64,000 nt of DNA from Streptomyces changanensis (GTDB taxonomy: Bacteria > Actinomycetota > Actinomycetes > Streptomycetales > Streptomycetaceae): the NCBI RefSeq assembly GCF_024600715.1, contig NZ_CP102332.1:1116001-1180000 (forward strand), given 5' to 3'. Positions within the stretch are counted from its first letter, which is position 1. Every line of letters begins with the position of its first letter. The position numbers were made by a program, and so were the translations under genes. Positions 25,443 through 34,107 of this stretch are shown here, in pieces. The notes beneath the pieces were generated by a model. That model saw nothing but the letters and a program-made list of their open reading frames with translations. It did not search any database and had not been told where the DNA came from.

Positions 25443-26015
25443 TCAGCGACCGCCGGTGGCCGTGGCGCGCAGGAACGTCCCTCCGCTCCACCGCCATTCG
25501 ACCGTCTCCCGCTCGTCGGGGCAGCAGCGCGGCACGTCGGTGGAGGAGTAGCCGAGCAGGGCCGCCGTGACGAGGCCGTCGTGTACGGCGAGCGCGCCGA
25601 CCGTGCGGCCGTCCGCGGGGTCGAGGAGGGTGGCCACGACGCGGGGGGCGCCTGCCTCCCGGCCGGCGGTCAGTACGTACAGCCCGTGCGGCGGGGTGCC
25701 CGAGCCCGCCTGGCAGTGGGCCGCGGCGACCGTCTCCGGCCGGCCGTCCCCGTCGAGGTCCCCGGTGACCGTCCGGGCGACGGTGGTGGGGGCTCCGGCG
25801 CACGTCAGCGGGTACGTGGCGGAGGCCGCGTCGGGCGCGGGGGCGACCGTCCCCACGGCGGTCCCGGTACCCGCGGCGGGAAGCGTCGCGACGGCGGGCG
25901 CCGGCTGTGCCAGGGCGGCGAGCGCGACGACGCCGGCCATGGCGGCCGCGGTCGCGAGCCAGTGGGTCGGGCGGACGTGGGTGTGCGCGAGGTCCGGGGC
26001 GGCGGAGGTCTGCAC
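25443..26015 (-). CDS. Secreted or membrane-anchored protein with one FG-GAP-like motif
   Basis: The 190-residue protein has a hydrophobic N-terminal segment (WLATAAAMAGVVALAALAQPAPAVA) that looks like a signal peptide, then an exported domain with DLDGDGRPETVAAAH, a calcium-binding loop of FG-GAP/VCBS type, and two cysteines at CC in VPRCCPDE. I do not recognise a specific family. I place the start at the GTG at 26015, which has GGAGA eight bases upstream; a GTG at 26084 would add 23 residues. Its stop is four bases beyond the convergent ferredoxin's stop. Confidence 0.7.
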   Translation of the reverse strand: MQTSAAPDLAHTHVRPTHWLATAAAMAGVVALAALAQPAPAVATLPAAGTGTAVGTVAPAPDAASATYPLTCAGAPTTVARTVTGDLDGDGRPETVAAAHCQAGSGTPPHGLYVLTAGREAGAPRVVATLLDPADGRTVGALAVHDGLVTAALLGYSSTDVPRCCPDERETVEWRWSGGTFLRATATGGR

Positions 26016-26163
26016 GCGGAGCGTCTCCTGTGGTCGTGCGGTGGCGGTGGTACGTGGCCGGTGAAGTGCCCAGCATCGTGCCACACGTCACACCCGGCGG
26101 GAACCGCGGGGGTCCGTGCGGCGGGTGACGGGGCGGGGCCGCACGGAGTGGCCCCCCCCCGCG

Positions 26164-26196
26164 GGGGAACGCGGCGACGCCGCCGCGGAGTTCCCC
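26164..26196 (-). terminator. Terminator after trmI
   Basis: GGGGAAC (26164-26170) pairs with GTTCCCC (26190-26196), with an inner GCGGCG/CGCCGC stem, 47 bases downstream of the trmI stop. A run of nine C residues (26152-26160) lies next to it. Confidence 0.65.
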
Positions 26197-26243
26197 GTGT
26201 GCGTACGGGAACCCGGCGGCGGCGGCGTGGCGTTGCGGGGGCG

Positions 26244-27131
26244 TCAGCCCTTGTTGGGGCCCTCGTAGTCCTCGCCGTAGGCGCCCTTGGCGGGGCGGCG
26301 GCGGCGCATGGGGGGCTCCACGCCGTCCGCGAGGCGGCGGGCGGTGACGAGGAATCCGGTGTGGCCGATCATGCGGTGGTCCGGCCGGACGGCCAGGCCC
26401 TCGACGTGCCAGTTGCGGATCATCGACTCCCACGGCTGCGGCTCGGCGTAGCAGCCGATCTCGCGGATGGACTCCACGGTCCGGGCCAGCTGGGTCGTCG
26501 TGGCGACGTAGCAGCAGAGGATGCCGCCGGGCACCAGCGCCTTGGAGACGGCCTCCAGGCACTCCCAGGGGGCGAGCATGTCCAGGATGACGCGGTCGAC
26601 GTCGGCGTCGGTCAGGTTGTCCTGGAGGTCGCCCACGGTGAGCCGCCAGGCCGGGTGGGGGCCACCGAAGTAGCGCTCCACGTTCGCCTTGGCGATCTCC
26701 GCGAAGTCCTCGCGGCGCTCGTAGGAGTGGAGCATGCCGCTGTCGCCGACGGCACGCAGCAGGAAGCTGCTGAGCGAGCCGGAGCCGACACCGGCCTCCA
26801 CGACGCGGGCGCCGGGGAAGATGTCGGCGAAGGCGAGGATCTGGCCCGCGTCCTTCGGGTAGACGACTGCGGCCCCGCGGGGCATGGACAGGACGTAGTC
26901 GGGGAGCAGGGGGCGCAGCGCGAGGTAGGCGACGTTTCCCGTGGTACGGACAACACTGCCCTCGGGGGCGCCGATCAGCTCGTCGTGCGGGAAGGAACCC
27001 TTGTGGGTGTGGAAGTTCTTCCCGGCCTCGAGCGTGAACGTGTAGTGGCGTCCCTTGGGGTCGGTGAGCTGGACCTGGTCCCCGACCTTGAAGGGCCCGC
27101 GACGGCGGGCGGCACCGGTCGGTTCGGACAT
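26244..27131 (-). CDS. trmI: tRNA (adenine-58-N1)-methyltransferase TrmI
   Basis: The 295-residue protein has the small N-terminal beta domain (KVGDQVQLTDPKGRHYTF, HTHKGSFPHDELIG) and a Rossmann methyltransferase domain with the AdoMet loop VVEAGVGSGSLS at about residue 110 and DVDRVILDMLAPWE (motif IV). It matches actinobacterial TrmI, which makes m1A58 in tRNA using S-adenosylmethionine. The ATG at 27131 is chosen since conserved sequence starts just after it; a start 39 bases upstream is possible. The C-terminal tail is Arg/Lys-rich. Confidence 0.93.
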   Translation of the reverse strand: MSEPTGAARRRGPFKVGDQVQLTDPKGRHYTFTLEAGKNFHTHKGSFPHDELIGAPEGSVVRTTGNVAYLALRPLLPDYVLSMPRGAAVVYPKDAGQILAFADIFPGARVVEAGVGSGSLSSFLLRAVGDSGMLHSYERREDFAEIAKANVERYFGGPHPAWRLTVGDLQDNLTDADVDRVILDMLAPWECLEAVSKALVPGGILCCYVATTTQLARTVESIREIGCYAEPQPWESMIRNWHVEGLAVRPDHRMIGHTGFLVTARRLADGVEPPMRRRRPAKGAYGEDYEGPNKG

Positions 27132-27290
27132 GTGACCAGGGTACCCGTCGGTGGCGGGGCGCCCGACCACGGTGCCGGGCGCGCCCGGCGCGCCTCCGGC
27201 CGCGGCCGCCCGGCCGGTCGAGACGCCCCCGGGTCCCGTCCGGAGAGTGGCGCCGGCCGCCGGCAGGCCCGATCGGGCCCGCCGGGCCCC

Positions 27291-28547
27291 CTAGCGGGGC
27301 CCGCTGCCCGGGCGGGCCATGGCCTGGACGAAGGCGCGCTCGACGTCGGCGGTGGAGAGCACCCCGTACACCTCGCCGGTGTCCTCGACGACGAGGTACT
27401 CCGTGGCGGGCGTCTCGCGGAGACGTTCGAGCAGCGCCTCGCCGGAGAGGTCGGCGGGGACCCGCATGCCGTCGGTGAGGTCCTGCGCCAGTCCGCTCAC
27501 GGCGACCCACGGCCGCCGGTGCTGCGGGACGCCGACTATGGCGGCCTCCCGGACGAGGGCGGTCGGCTCGCCCTGGCCGTCGACGATGACGAGGGCGCGG
27601 GCGCCGGCGTCGTTGGCCCGGCGCAGGGCCTCGCTGAGGGGGGTGTCGGAGCTGACGGGGACGGCGCGCCGGGTCAGCGCCCGGGTCCGCAGGTCGGGGA
27701 GGCGTTCGCGCAGGCGGGCCATGCGCAGGCTGTTGCCCGCGCCGGTCCAGATGATCGCGGCGAGGATCGCGGCGAGCAGGGCGTCCATGACGGTGTCCAT
27801 GCCGCTGAGCTCGTCCGCGGCGTTGCCCAGGGCGCCTGTGTGGGTGAGCAGGGGGAGGCCGATGAGGACGGCCACCGCGAGGGCCCGGCCGGCCCAGGCG
27901 GCGGCGACCGTCCCGCTCATGGGGCGGCCCGTGATCTTCCAGACGACCGCGCGGAGCATGCGCCCGCCGTCGAGCGGGAGGCCCGGCAGGAGGTTGAAGG
28001 CGGCGACGAGCAGGTTGGAGATCATCAGTCCGGCGAGGAGGACGCCGGGCACCGTACCGGGCTCGACGGCCGACATCCCGGCGTAGAAGACGCCGGCGAG
28101 GACCAGGGAGAGGAGGGGCCCGACGAAGGCGAGGACGAACTCCCGGCCCGGGGTCTCGGTCTCCTTCTCGATCTCCGAGACGCCGCCGAAGAACTGGAGC
28201 TGGATGCGGCGGACCGGCAGCTTGAAGCGGAGGGCGGCGACCGTGTGGGCCAGCTCGTGGACGAGCACCGAACCGTAGAAGGCGACGGCGAAGAAGAGCG
28301 AGACGAGGTACCGGACGTTCCCCAGCTCCGGCAGGACGCGGTCCAGCTGTCCGCCGAAGACCCAGGTGATCAGCGCCGCGACGAGGAACCAGCTCGGAGC
28401 CACGTAGACGGGGACCCCGAAGACCCGGCCCATGAGCAGGCCGCCGCCCGGCTCGTCGCCGCGCCGTCGCCCGGCGGGGCGGCGGGGGGTGCGGGCCGTG
28501 TCGGACCGGGGGCGCGTGCCGTCGCCGCTCTCGTCGTCCTGGTTCAC
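27291..28547 (-). CDS. Site-2 protease family zinc metalloprotease with CBS pair
   Basis: The 418-residue protein has a polar N-terminus, then membrane helices with the zinc motif VLVHELAHTVA (about residue 100) and the third-ligand region LPGLPLDGGRMLRAVVWK (about 190), followed by two CBS domains (about 285-410) in the cytosol. This is the bacterial M50 S2P group that cleaves membrane-embedded substrates; the CBS pair usually binds adenosine nucleotides and may gate activity. It is divergent from the RecB-type nuclease. The substrate is unknown and no obvious anti-sigma factor gene is nearby. Confidence 0.92.
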   Translation of the reverse strand: MNQDDESGDGTRPRSDTARTPRRPAGRRRGDEPGGGLLMGRVFGVPVYVAPSWFLVAALITWVFGGQLDRVLPELGNVRYLVSLFFAVAFYGSVLVHELAHTVAALRFKLPVRRIQLQFFGGVSEIEKETETPGREFVLAFVGPLLSLVLAGVFYAGMSAVEPGTVPGVLLAGLMISNLLVAAFNLLPGLPLDGGRMLRAVVWKITGRPMSGTVAAAWAGRALAVAVLIGLPLLTHTGALGNAADELSGMDTVMDALLAAILAAIIWTGAGNSLRMARLRERLPDLRTRALTRRAVPVSSDTPLSEALRRANDAGARALVIVDGQGEPTALVREAAIVGVPQHRRPWVAVSGLAQDLTDGMRVPADLSGEALLERLRETPATEYLVVEDTGEVYGVLSTADVERAFVQAMARPGSGPR

Positions 28548-28668
28548 GGGTTCCCTTCGGGGGTGGAGGGTGCGCTGCGGGTGCTTCTCTCTCGATCATG
28601 CAGTGTGTGGTGGTCTGCCGTCGATGGTATGCCGCCGGATGTCCGTGGCGGGCCGTAGGGTCTTCGTC

Positions 28669-29529
28669 ATGACCTCCGCTCCCCAGCCGCCCGCCTCGCT
28701 CTCGCCCTCCCGTGCCGGTGACTTCATGCAGTGCCCGCTGCTGTACCGGTTCCGGGTGATCGACAGGCTGCCGGAGAAGCCGAGCCCGGCGGCGACGCGG
28801 GGCACGCTGGTGCACGCGGTGCTGGAGCGGCTCTTCGACGACCCGGCGGTGGAGCGGACGGCTCCGCGGGCCCGCGCGATGGTGCCGGGGCAGTGGGACC
28901 GGCTGCTGGAGTCGCGGCCGGAGCTGGGCACGCTGTTCGAGGACGACGCCGACGGCGAGCGGCTGGCGCGCTGGCTCGGGGAGGCGGAGGAGCTGGTCGA
29001 GCGGTGGTTCACGCTGGAGGACCCGACGCGGCTGGAGCCGGCGGAGCGGGAGCTCATGGTGGAGACGGAGCTGGAGTCGGGGCTGCGGCTGCGCGGGGTG
29101 ATCGACCGGATCGACGTGGCCCCCTCCGGCGAGGTGCGGATCGTCGACTACAAGACGGGCAAGGCCCCCCGGCCGGAGTACGGCGAGGGCGCGCTGTTCC
29201 AGATGACCTTCTACGCGCTGGTGGTGTGGCGGCTGAAGGGGGTGGTCCCCCGCCGCCTCCAGCTGGTGTACCTCGGCAGCGGCGACGTGGTGACGTACGA
29301 CCCGGTGATGGCCGATCTGCGGCGGGTGGAGCGCAAGCTGCTGGCCCTGTGGGACGCGATCCGCACGGCGACGGAGACGGGCGACTGGCGGCCGCGGCGG
29401 ACCAAGCTGTGCGGGTGGTGCGACCACCAGGCGTTCTGCCCCGAGTTCGGCGGGACTCCCCCGGTCTACCCCCTGCCCGTCCCGCCGCCCCGCTCGGGGC
29501 AGAATGGGCCGGGACCAGCTATCCCGTGA
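28669..29529 (+). CDS. RecB-family PD-(D/E)XK nuclease with predicted Fe-S cluster
   Basis: The 286-residue protein has the nuclease core GVIDRID ... VRIVDYKTGKAP (PD-(D/E)XK with the catalytic Asp and Lys) around residues 145-170. One cysteine near the N-terminus (FMQCPLLYRFR, about residue 22) and three near the C-terminus (LCGWCDHQAFC, about 250-260) match the four-Cys Fe-S arrangement of AddB/Cas4-like nucleases, which staples the ends of the domain together. The ATG at 28669 is preferred over one 30 bases upstream. It is nine bases before the response-regulator gene, so the two are cotranscribed. Confidence 0.88.
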   Translation: MTSAPQPPASLSPSRAGDFMQCPLLYRFRVIDRLPEKPSPAATRGTLVHAVLERLFDDPAVERTAPRARAMVPGQWDRLLESRPELGTLFEDDADGERLARWLGEAEELVERWFTLEDPTRLEPAERELMVETELESGLRLRGVIDRIDVAPSGEVRIVDYKTGKAPRPEYGEGALFQMTFYALVVWRLKGVVPRRLQLVYLGSGDVVTYDPVMADLRRVERKLLALWDAIRTATETGDWRPRRTKLCGWCDHQAFCPEFGGTPPVYPLPVPPPRSGQNGPGPAIP

Positions 29530-29538
29530 GGAGTACCC

Positions 29539-30210
29539 GTGGCCATCCGCGTCCTATTGGTCGACGACCAGCCGCTGCTGCGCACCGGCTTCCGGATGAT
29601 CCTGGAGGCCGAGCAGGACATCGCGGTCGTGGGTGAGGCCGGTGACGGCCTCCAGGCGCTCGACCAGGTGCGCGCGCTCCAACCGGACGTGGTGCTGATG
29701 GACATCCGCATGCCGCGGATGGACGGGGTGGAGGCCACCCGCCAGGTCACCGGGCCGGGGCGGGACGGGCCGGCGAAGGTGCTCGTGCTGACGACGTTCG
29801 ACCTCGACGAGTACGTGGTGGAGGCGCTGCGCGCGGGGGCGAGCGGGTTCCTGCTCAAGGACGCCCCGGCGAACGAGCTCGTCCAGGCGATCCGGGTGGT
29901 GGCGGCCGGTGAGGCGATGCTGGCGCCGAGCATCACGCGGCGGCTGCTGGACAAGTACGCCGACCACCTGCCGTCGGGCGACGAGCCGGTGCCGGACGCC
30001 CTGAACACCCTCACCGACCGCGAGGTCGAGGTGTTGAAGCTGGTCGCGCGCGGCCTGTCGAACGCGGAGATCGCGGCGGACCTGTTCGTGTCGGAGACGA
30101 CGGTGAAGACCCACGTGGGCCACGTGCTGACGAAGCTGGGCCTGCGCGACCGGGTGCAGGCGGCGGTGTACGCGTACGAGAGCGGCCTGGTGCGGCCGGG
30201 CGCGCAGTAG
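29539..30210 (+). CDS. NarL/LuxR-family response regulator (orphan)
   Basis: The 223-residue protein has a receiver domain with DD at residues 9-10, the phosphoacceptor Asp55 in VVLMDIRMP, the T/K positions (VLTTFDLDEYV, FLLKDAP), and a C-terminal LuxR helix-turn-helix (LTDREVEVLKLVARGLSNAEIAADL...). It looks fully functional. No sensor kinase gene is adjacent. The GTG at 29539 follows GAGGAG. The near-overlap with the RecB-type nuclease suggests shared transcription. Confidence 0.92.
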   Translation: MAIRVLLVDDQPLLRTGFRMILEAEQDIAVVGEAGDGLQALDQVRALQPDVVLMDIRMPRMDGVEATRQVTGPGRDGPAKVLVLTTFDLDEYVVEALRAGASGFLLKDAPANELVQAIRVVAAGEAMLAPSITRRLLDKYADHLPSGDEPVPDALNTLTDREVEVLKLVARGLSNAEIAADLFVSETTVKTHVGHVLTKLGLRDRVQAAVYAYESGLVRPGAQ

Positions 30211-30327
30211 GGCCGGCCGACCGCCGCGCAGGTGGTCCGGCCGATCGCCGCGCGGGGTACGACCGCCGCGCGGGTCCGACGGCGCGGCGGGTGTGCGCCG
30301 CACGCCGTGCGCGGGACGGACCGCGGG

Positions 30328-30370
30328 CGCGCCGCTGCCCCCGGGGATGCTCCACGGGGGCAGCGGCGCG
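30328..30370. terminator. Bidirectional terminator between response regulator and peptide-binding gene
   Basis: CGCGCCGCTGCCCCC (30328-30342) pairs perfectly with GGGGGCAGCGGCGCG (30356-30370): a 15-pair stem with a 13-base loop between convergent genes. Confidence 0.86.
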
Positions 30371-30397
30371 TTGCGGGCGGGGCCGCGGCGGGCGGGG

Positions 30398-31987
30398 TCA
30401 GCCCTTCTTGATCTCCCAGAAGCGGAAGACGGTGGACGCGTCGAGGGTCCACTCCAGGCCGGTGATGGTGTTGTGCGCGACGGCGTACTGCTTGGCCTGC
30501 CACAGCGGGAGGAGCGGGACGTCGTCGGCGACGAGGTTCTGCAGCCGGCCGAAGTCGTCCTGGGCGGCGCTGCGGTCGGCGGCCGCGGCGGTGTCCGGGA
30601 TGATCTTGCCGGTGATCTTGTTGTTCTCGTAGTGGTTGTCGAGGACGTTGCCCTCGCCGAAGAACGGCTGGGTGAAGTTGTCCGGGTCCGGGTAGTCCGG
30701 GACCCAGCCCTTGATGTAGACGCCGTACTTGCCGGCCTTGATGTCCTTCTCGTACTGGTCGTACTCGACGGACTTCATCTCGGCCTCGAACAGCCCGCTG
30801 TCGTTGAGCTGCTGCGCGATGGCCTTCAGCTGCTCGTCCGTGCCCGGGCCGTAGCGGCTGGGCGTGGAGTACAGGGTGATCTTGACCTTGCCCTTGATGC
30901 CCTCCTCCTTCAGCGCCGCCTTCGCCTTCTCGGGCTGCGGGCGGTCGCCGTAGCGGTCGAAGAAGGCGGTGTTGTGGCCGAGGATGCCGGCGGGGACGAT
31001 CGAGTAGAGCGGCGTCGCCGTCGACTCGTACACGTTCTGCACCAGGGCGTCGCGGTCGACGAGGTGGGCGATGGCCTTGCGGACGCCGAGCTTGCCGGCG
31101 ATCGGGTCCTGCATGTTGAAGACCAGGTGCTGGACCTCGGCGCTGGAGCCCTCGATGACCTGGATGCCCTTCTGGCCGGCCGTCGGGGAGCCGTTGAGGG
31201 CCTTGATGTCGGCGGCGGCGAGGCCGCGGTAGGCGACGTCGACGTCGCCCTTGATCAGGCCGTCGGCGAGGGCCTTGCGGTCGCCCTTGTAGAACTTCAG
31301 CTTGACGCCGTCGTTCTTGACCTTGGCGGTGCCCTTGTACTCCGGGTTGACCGAGAAGGCGGCCTCCGTGTCGCCGAAGGAGTCCAGCCGGTAGGGGCCG
31401 GAGCCCACGGCCTTGCCGTCCGTGCGCAGGGAGTCGGCCGGGTACTCCCGGTGGTCGACGATGGAGCCGGCACCGGAAGCGATCTTGCTGGGGAAGGTGG
31501 CGTCGGGCACCTTCAGCGTGAAGACGACCGTCCGGTCGTCGGGCGTCTCGATCTTGTCGAGCGTGGAGAGCAGCGGACCGGGGCCGTTCTCGTCGCCGAT
31601 CTTCAGGACGCGCTCGAAGGAGAACTTGACGTCCTCGGCGGTGAGCGGGTTGCCGTTGCTGAACTTCAGGCCCTCGCGCAGGGTGCAGCGGTAGACCATG
31701 CTGGCGCCCTTCTCGAACTCGCAGCTCTCGGCGGCCTCCGGCTGGGGCGTGGTGGCGCCCTTGGGGAAGCTGAGCAGGGACTGGAAGACGTTGTTGAACA
31801 GCAGCCAGGAGCCGGGGTCGTAGCCGGTGGCCGGGTCGGTCGCCAGGACCTCCTCGGACATGCCGACGACGATCGACCCGGCGCCGTCACCGGAACCGGC
31901 GTCCTTGTCGGTGCCGCAGCCGCTGAGCGTGGCGGCGGCCAGCCCCGCGGCGAGCGGGGCCGTCAGCCACTTGTTGTGTGCCTTCAC
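30398..31987 (-). CDS. Family-5 peptide-binding lipoprotein (second of a tandem pair)
   Basis: The 529-residue precursor has a signal peptide ending in lipobox LSGC (Cys at about residue 24) and an SBP_bac_5 domain (LREGLKFSNGNPLTAEDVKFSFERVL near 120; YSIVPAGILGHNTAFF near 330). Family members capture oligopeptides or related solutes for ABC importers. The start is a GTG at 31987. It lies 38 bases after the stop of a clear paralogue (32026-33630) on the same strand. No permease or ATPase genes are adjacent, so the partner transporter is elsewhere or the proteins act as receptors. Confidence 0.92.
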   Translation of the reverse strand: MKAHNKWLTAPLAAGLAAATLSGCGTDKDAGSGDGAGSIVVGMSEEVLATDPATGYDPGSWLLFNNVFQSLLSFPKGATTPQPEAAESCEFEKGASMVYRCTLREGLKFSNGNPLTAEDVKFSFERVLKIGDENGPGPLLSTLDKIETPDDRTVVFTLKVPDATFPSKIASGAGSIVDHREYPADSLRTDGKAVGSGPYRLDSFGDTEAAFSVNPEYKGTAKVKNDGVKLKFYKGDRKALADGLIKGDVDVAYRGLAAADIKALNGSPTAGQKGIQVIEGSSAEVQHLVFNMQDPIAGKLGVRKAIAHLVDRDALVQNVYESTATPLYSIVPAGILGHNTAFFDRYGDRPQPEKAKAALKEEGIKGKVKITLYSTPSRYGPGTDEQLKAIAQQLNDSGLFEAEMKSVEYDQYEKDIKAGKYGVYIKGWVPDYPDPDNFTQPFFGEGNVLDNHYENNKITGKIIPDTAAAADRSAAQDDFGRLQNLVADDVPLLPLWQAKQYAVAHNTITGLEWTLDASTVFRFWEIKKG

Positions 31988-32025
31988 TGGAACCTTGCCT
32001 CTGGATCTCTTCGGTACAGCAGGGG

Positions 32026-33630
32026 TCAGGCGGTTCCTCGGCCGAGCTCCCAGAGCTGGAGGTCCGAGGAGGTGTTGAGGGCCCATTCGACGCCGGTGAG
32101 GGTGTCGCGGGAGGCGACGTACTGCTTGCCCTGCCAGAGCGGGAGGACCGGGACGTCGTCGGCGACGATGTCCTGGAGGCGCTGGAAGGCGGGTGCGGCG
32201 GCGGCGCGGTCCGCTTCGCGGCGGGAGGCGGGGATGAGCCGTTCCCGCGCCTCGGTGCTGATGTAGGGGGTGTTGAGGAAGTTGTCGGCGTCGAGGAACG
32301 GCGCGACGTAGTTGTCCGGGTCCGGGAAGTCGGGGAACCAGCCGAGTCCGTAGACCGCGTAGTCGCCGCGCTTCTGGGCGGGCCGGAAGGTGGACCACTC
32401 TACGCCCTCGACGGTCACGTCGAAGAGCCCGCTGGCGTTGAGCTGGTCGCGCAGGGTGGCGAACTCCTTGGCGGTGGCGGTCCCGTAGTGGTCGCTGGTG
32501 TAGTGCAGGGTCAGCTTGACCGGGGTGTCGATGTCCGCCTCGCGCAGGAGGCCGGCGGCCTTGGCGCGGCTGGGCTCGCCGTACTTGTTGAAGAACGAGT
32601 TGGAGTGGCCGGCGATCGACGACGGGATGAGCGAGTAGAGCGGCGTGGCCGTGGGGCCGTAGACGGTCTGCGCGATCCGGCTGCGGTCGACGAGGGCGGC
32701 CATGGCCTGGCGGACGGCCTTGTCCTTGACGGCGGGGGCCTGGGTGTTGAAGGCGAGGTAGCGGATCTCCAGGCCGGGCACCTCGGTGAGCTTGACGCCC
32801 TCCTCCGGCTCCTCGTCGAGCTTCTTGATCTGCTCGGGTTCGAGGGTGCGGGCCATCATGTCGATGTCGCCGGCGCGCAGGGCCCGGCCCATGGCCTCCG
32901 CGTCCTCGAAGGGGCGCAGCTCGACGCTGTCGTTGCGGAGCTTGATGTCGCCCTTGTAGCGCGGGTTCCTGGTGAAGACGACGTCGACGAGGCGGCCGTC
33001 GCGGACCTCGGGCTTCATCGTGTACGGCCCGGAGCCGTCGACCTGGAAGCCCTCGCGGAGGGCGCCGGCCTCGTACTTGTCGCTGGGAACGATGCCGGCG
33101 ACGGGGGTGGAGAGCTTGTACGGGAAGGTGGCGTCGGGCGTCTTCAGGTGGAAGACGACCTCGCGGTAGCCCTTGGTCTCGATGGTGTCGATGTTGGACA
33201 GGAGGCCCGCGGCGCCGTTGTCGGACTTGATGGCCAGGACGCGCTCGATGGAGAACTTCACGTCCTGCGCGGTGACGGGCTCGCCGTCGGCGAAGGTCAG
33301 GTCCTCGCGCAGGGTGCAGCGGTAGCTCTCGCTGGCGTTGTCGGTGAACTGGCACTGGGACGCGGCCTCGGGGACCGGGCGCCCGCCGCCGCGCGGCATG
33401 TGCATGAGCGTCTGGACGGTCTGGCGGAGCACGTTCCAGACACCGGTGTCGTACGCGTAGGCCGGGTCGAAGGGTGCCGGGGCGTCCTCGGTGGCGGTGA
33501 ACTGGTCGGTGGTGCCGACGACGATGGCGTTGCCTCCGCCGTTGCCGGCCGTCTCGCTCCCGCAGGCGGTGAGGAGGGGGGAGGCCAGCAGGCCGACGAC
33601 GGCCGGCAGCACCAAGGTCTTGCGGTTCAT
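32026..33630 (-). CDS. Family-5 peptide-binding lipoprotein (first of a tandem pair)
   Basis: The 534-residue precursor has lipobox LTAC (about residue 23) and the same SBP_bac_5 blocks as its neighbour: CTLREDLTFADGEPVTAQDVKFSIERVL, LYSLIPSSIAGHSNSFF and DNYVAPFLDADNFLN align position by position with the second copy. The order and shared signatures indicate a tandem duplication. The ATG at 33630 has AGGAG 11 bases upstream. The promoter should lie in the less GC-rich 477-base region upstream, which contains a Crp-like dyad. Confidence 0.92.
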   Translation of the reverse strand: MNRKTLVLPAVVGLLASPLLTACGSETAGNGGGNAIVVGTTDQFTATEDAPAPFDPAYAYDTGVWNVLRQTVQTLMHMPRGGGRPVPEAASQCQFTDNASESYRCTLREDLTFADGEPVTAQDVKFSIERVLAIKSDNGAAGLLSNIDTIETKGYREVVFHLKTPDATFPYKLSTPVAGIVPSDKYEAGALREGFQVDGSGPYTMKPEVRDGRLVDVVFTRNPRYKGDIKLRNDSVELRPFEDAEAMGRALRAGDIDMMARTLEPEQIKKLDEEPEEGVKLTEVPGLEIRYLAFNTQAPAVKDKAVRQAMAALVDRSRIAQTVYGPTATPLYSLIPSSIAGHSNSFFNKYGEPSRAKAAGLLREADIDTPVKLTLHYTSDHYGTATAKEFATLRDQLNASGLFDVTVEGVEWSTFRPAQKRGDYAVYGLGWFPDFPDPDNYVAPFLDADNFLNTPYISTEARERLIPASRREADRAAAAPAFQRLQDIVADDVPVLPLWQGKQYVASRDTLTGVEWALNTSSDLQLWELGRGTA

Positions 33631-34107
33631 GAAGGGACGTACTCCTGGTCCGGCACGGGGGTGATGCGGTGCGGAGCCCCTGCCGCGGGCGCCCTGTGGG
33701 GCGGGGCGATCGGGCCGGGTGTGCGCACGATCGACCCCGTGGTCACGGCTGCGTGGTGGCGGCCGCGGCACGGGGTGGGTGCGGCGAAGGGCTCGGCGCA
33801 AAGATTAGTGGCATCGCCTGTAATGCCCGACCCGGCCGGAGTTGAGGCGTCATCAGAATTCGATCTTCGAGCCGAATACGAGGGGCGGGAAAACGCTGGA
33901 ATGTTTCGTACAGGCACTCATGAATGCGGACACATGGGCACGTTCGAAGCGGCCCGATCCGGGCATGCGCGGCGTTGCGGGCACCGGGACGGCGGCACGC
34001 TGGGTGACCAAGGTCACGTTGGGCGCTTTTCCACCCCGTTACGGAAAATGCACGCTCCGACGCCGAGAGTTTTTCCGATATTCGGTGAGCCACGCTCGGT
34101 GGGCGGG
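33631..34107. promoter_or_regulatory. Regulatory gap upstream of the peptide-binding pair, with a Crp-like site
   Basis: These 477 bases have lower GC content than the genes and no credible coding frame. GTGACCAAGGTCAC (34004-34017) is a perfect dyad fitting both the TGTGA-N6-TCACA type and the GTG-N6-GNCAC motif that I recall for Streptomyces Crp. CCGATATTCGG (34075-34085) is a small hairpin 22 bases beyond the HAD gene stop. A TAATCT on the minus strand (33802-33807) could be a -10 for the peptide-binding gene. Functional assignment is inference. Confidence 0.45.

Noticed and set aside
25267..29427. A very long minus-strand frame spanning ferredoxin to the RecB-type nuclease
   Set aside because: Arg/Pro/His-rich shadow crossing five real genes in other frames.
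33842..34107. Plus-strand frame in the gap before the HAD gene
   Set aside because: It runs on antisense to the HAD gene and shows no motif or ribosome site. The region is better explained as regulatory.
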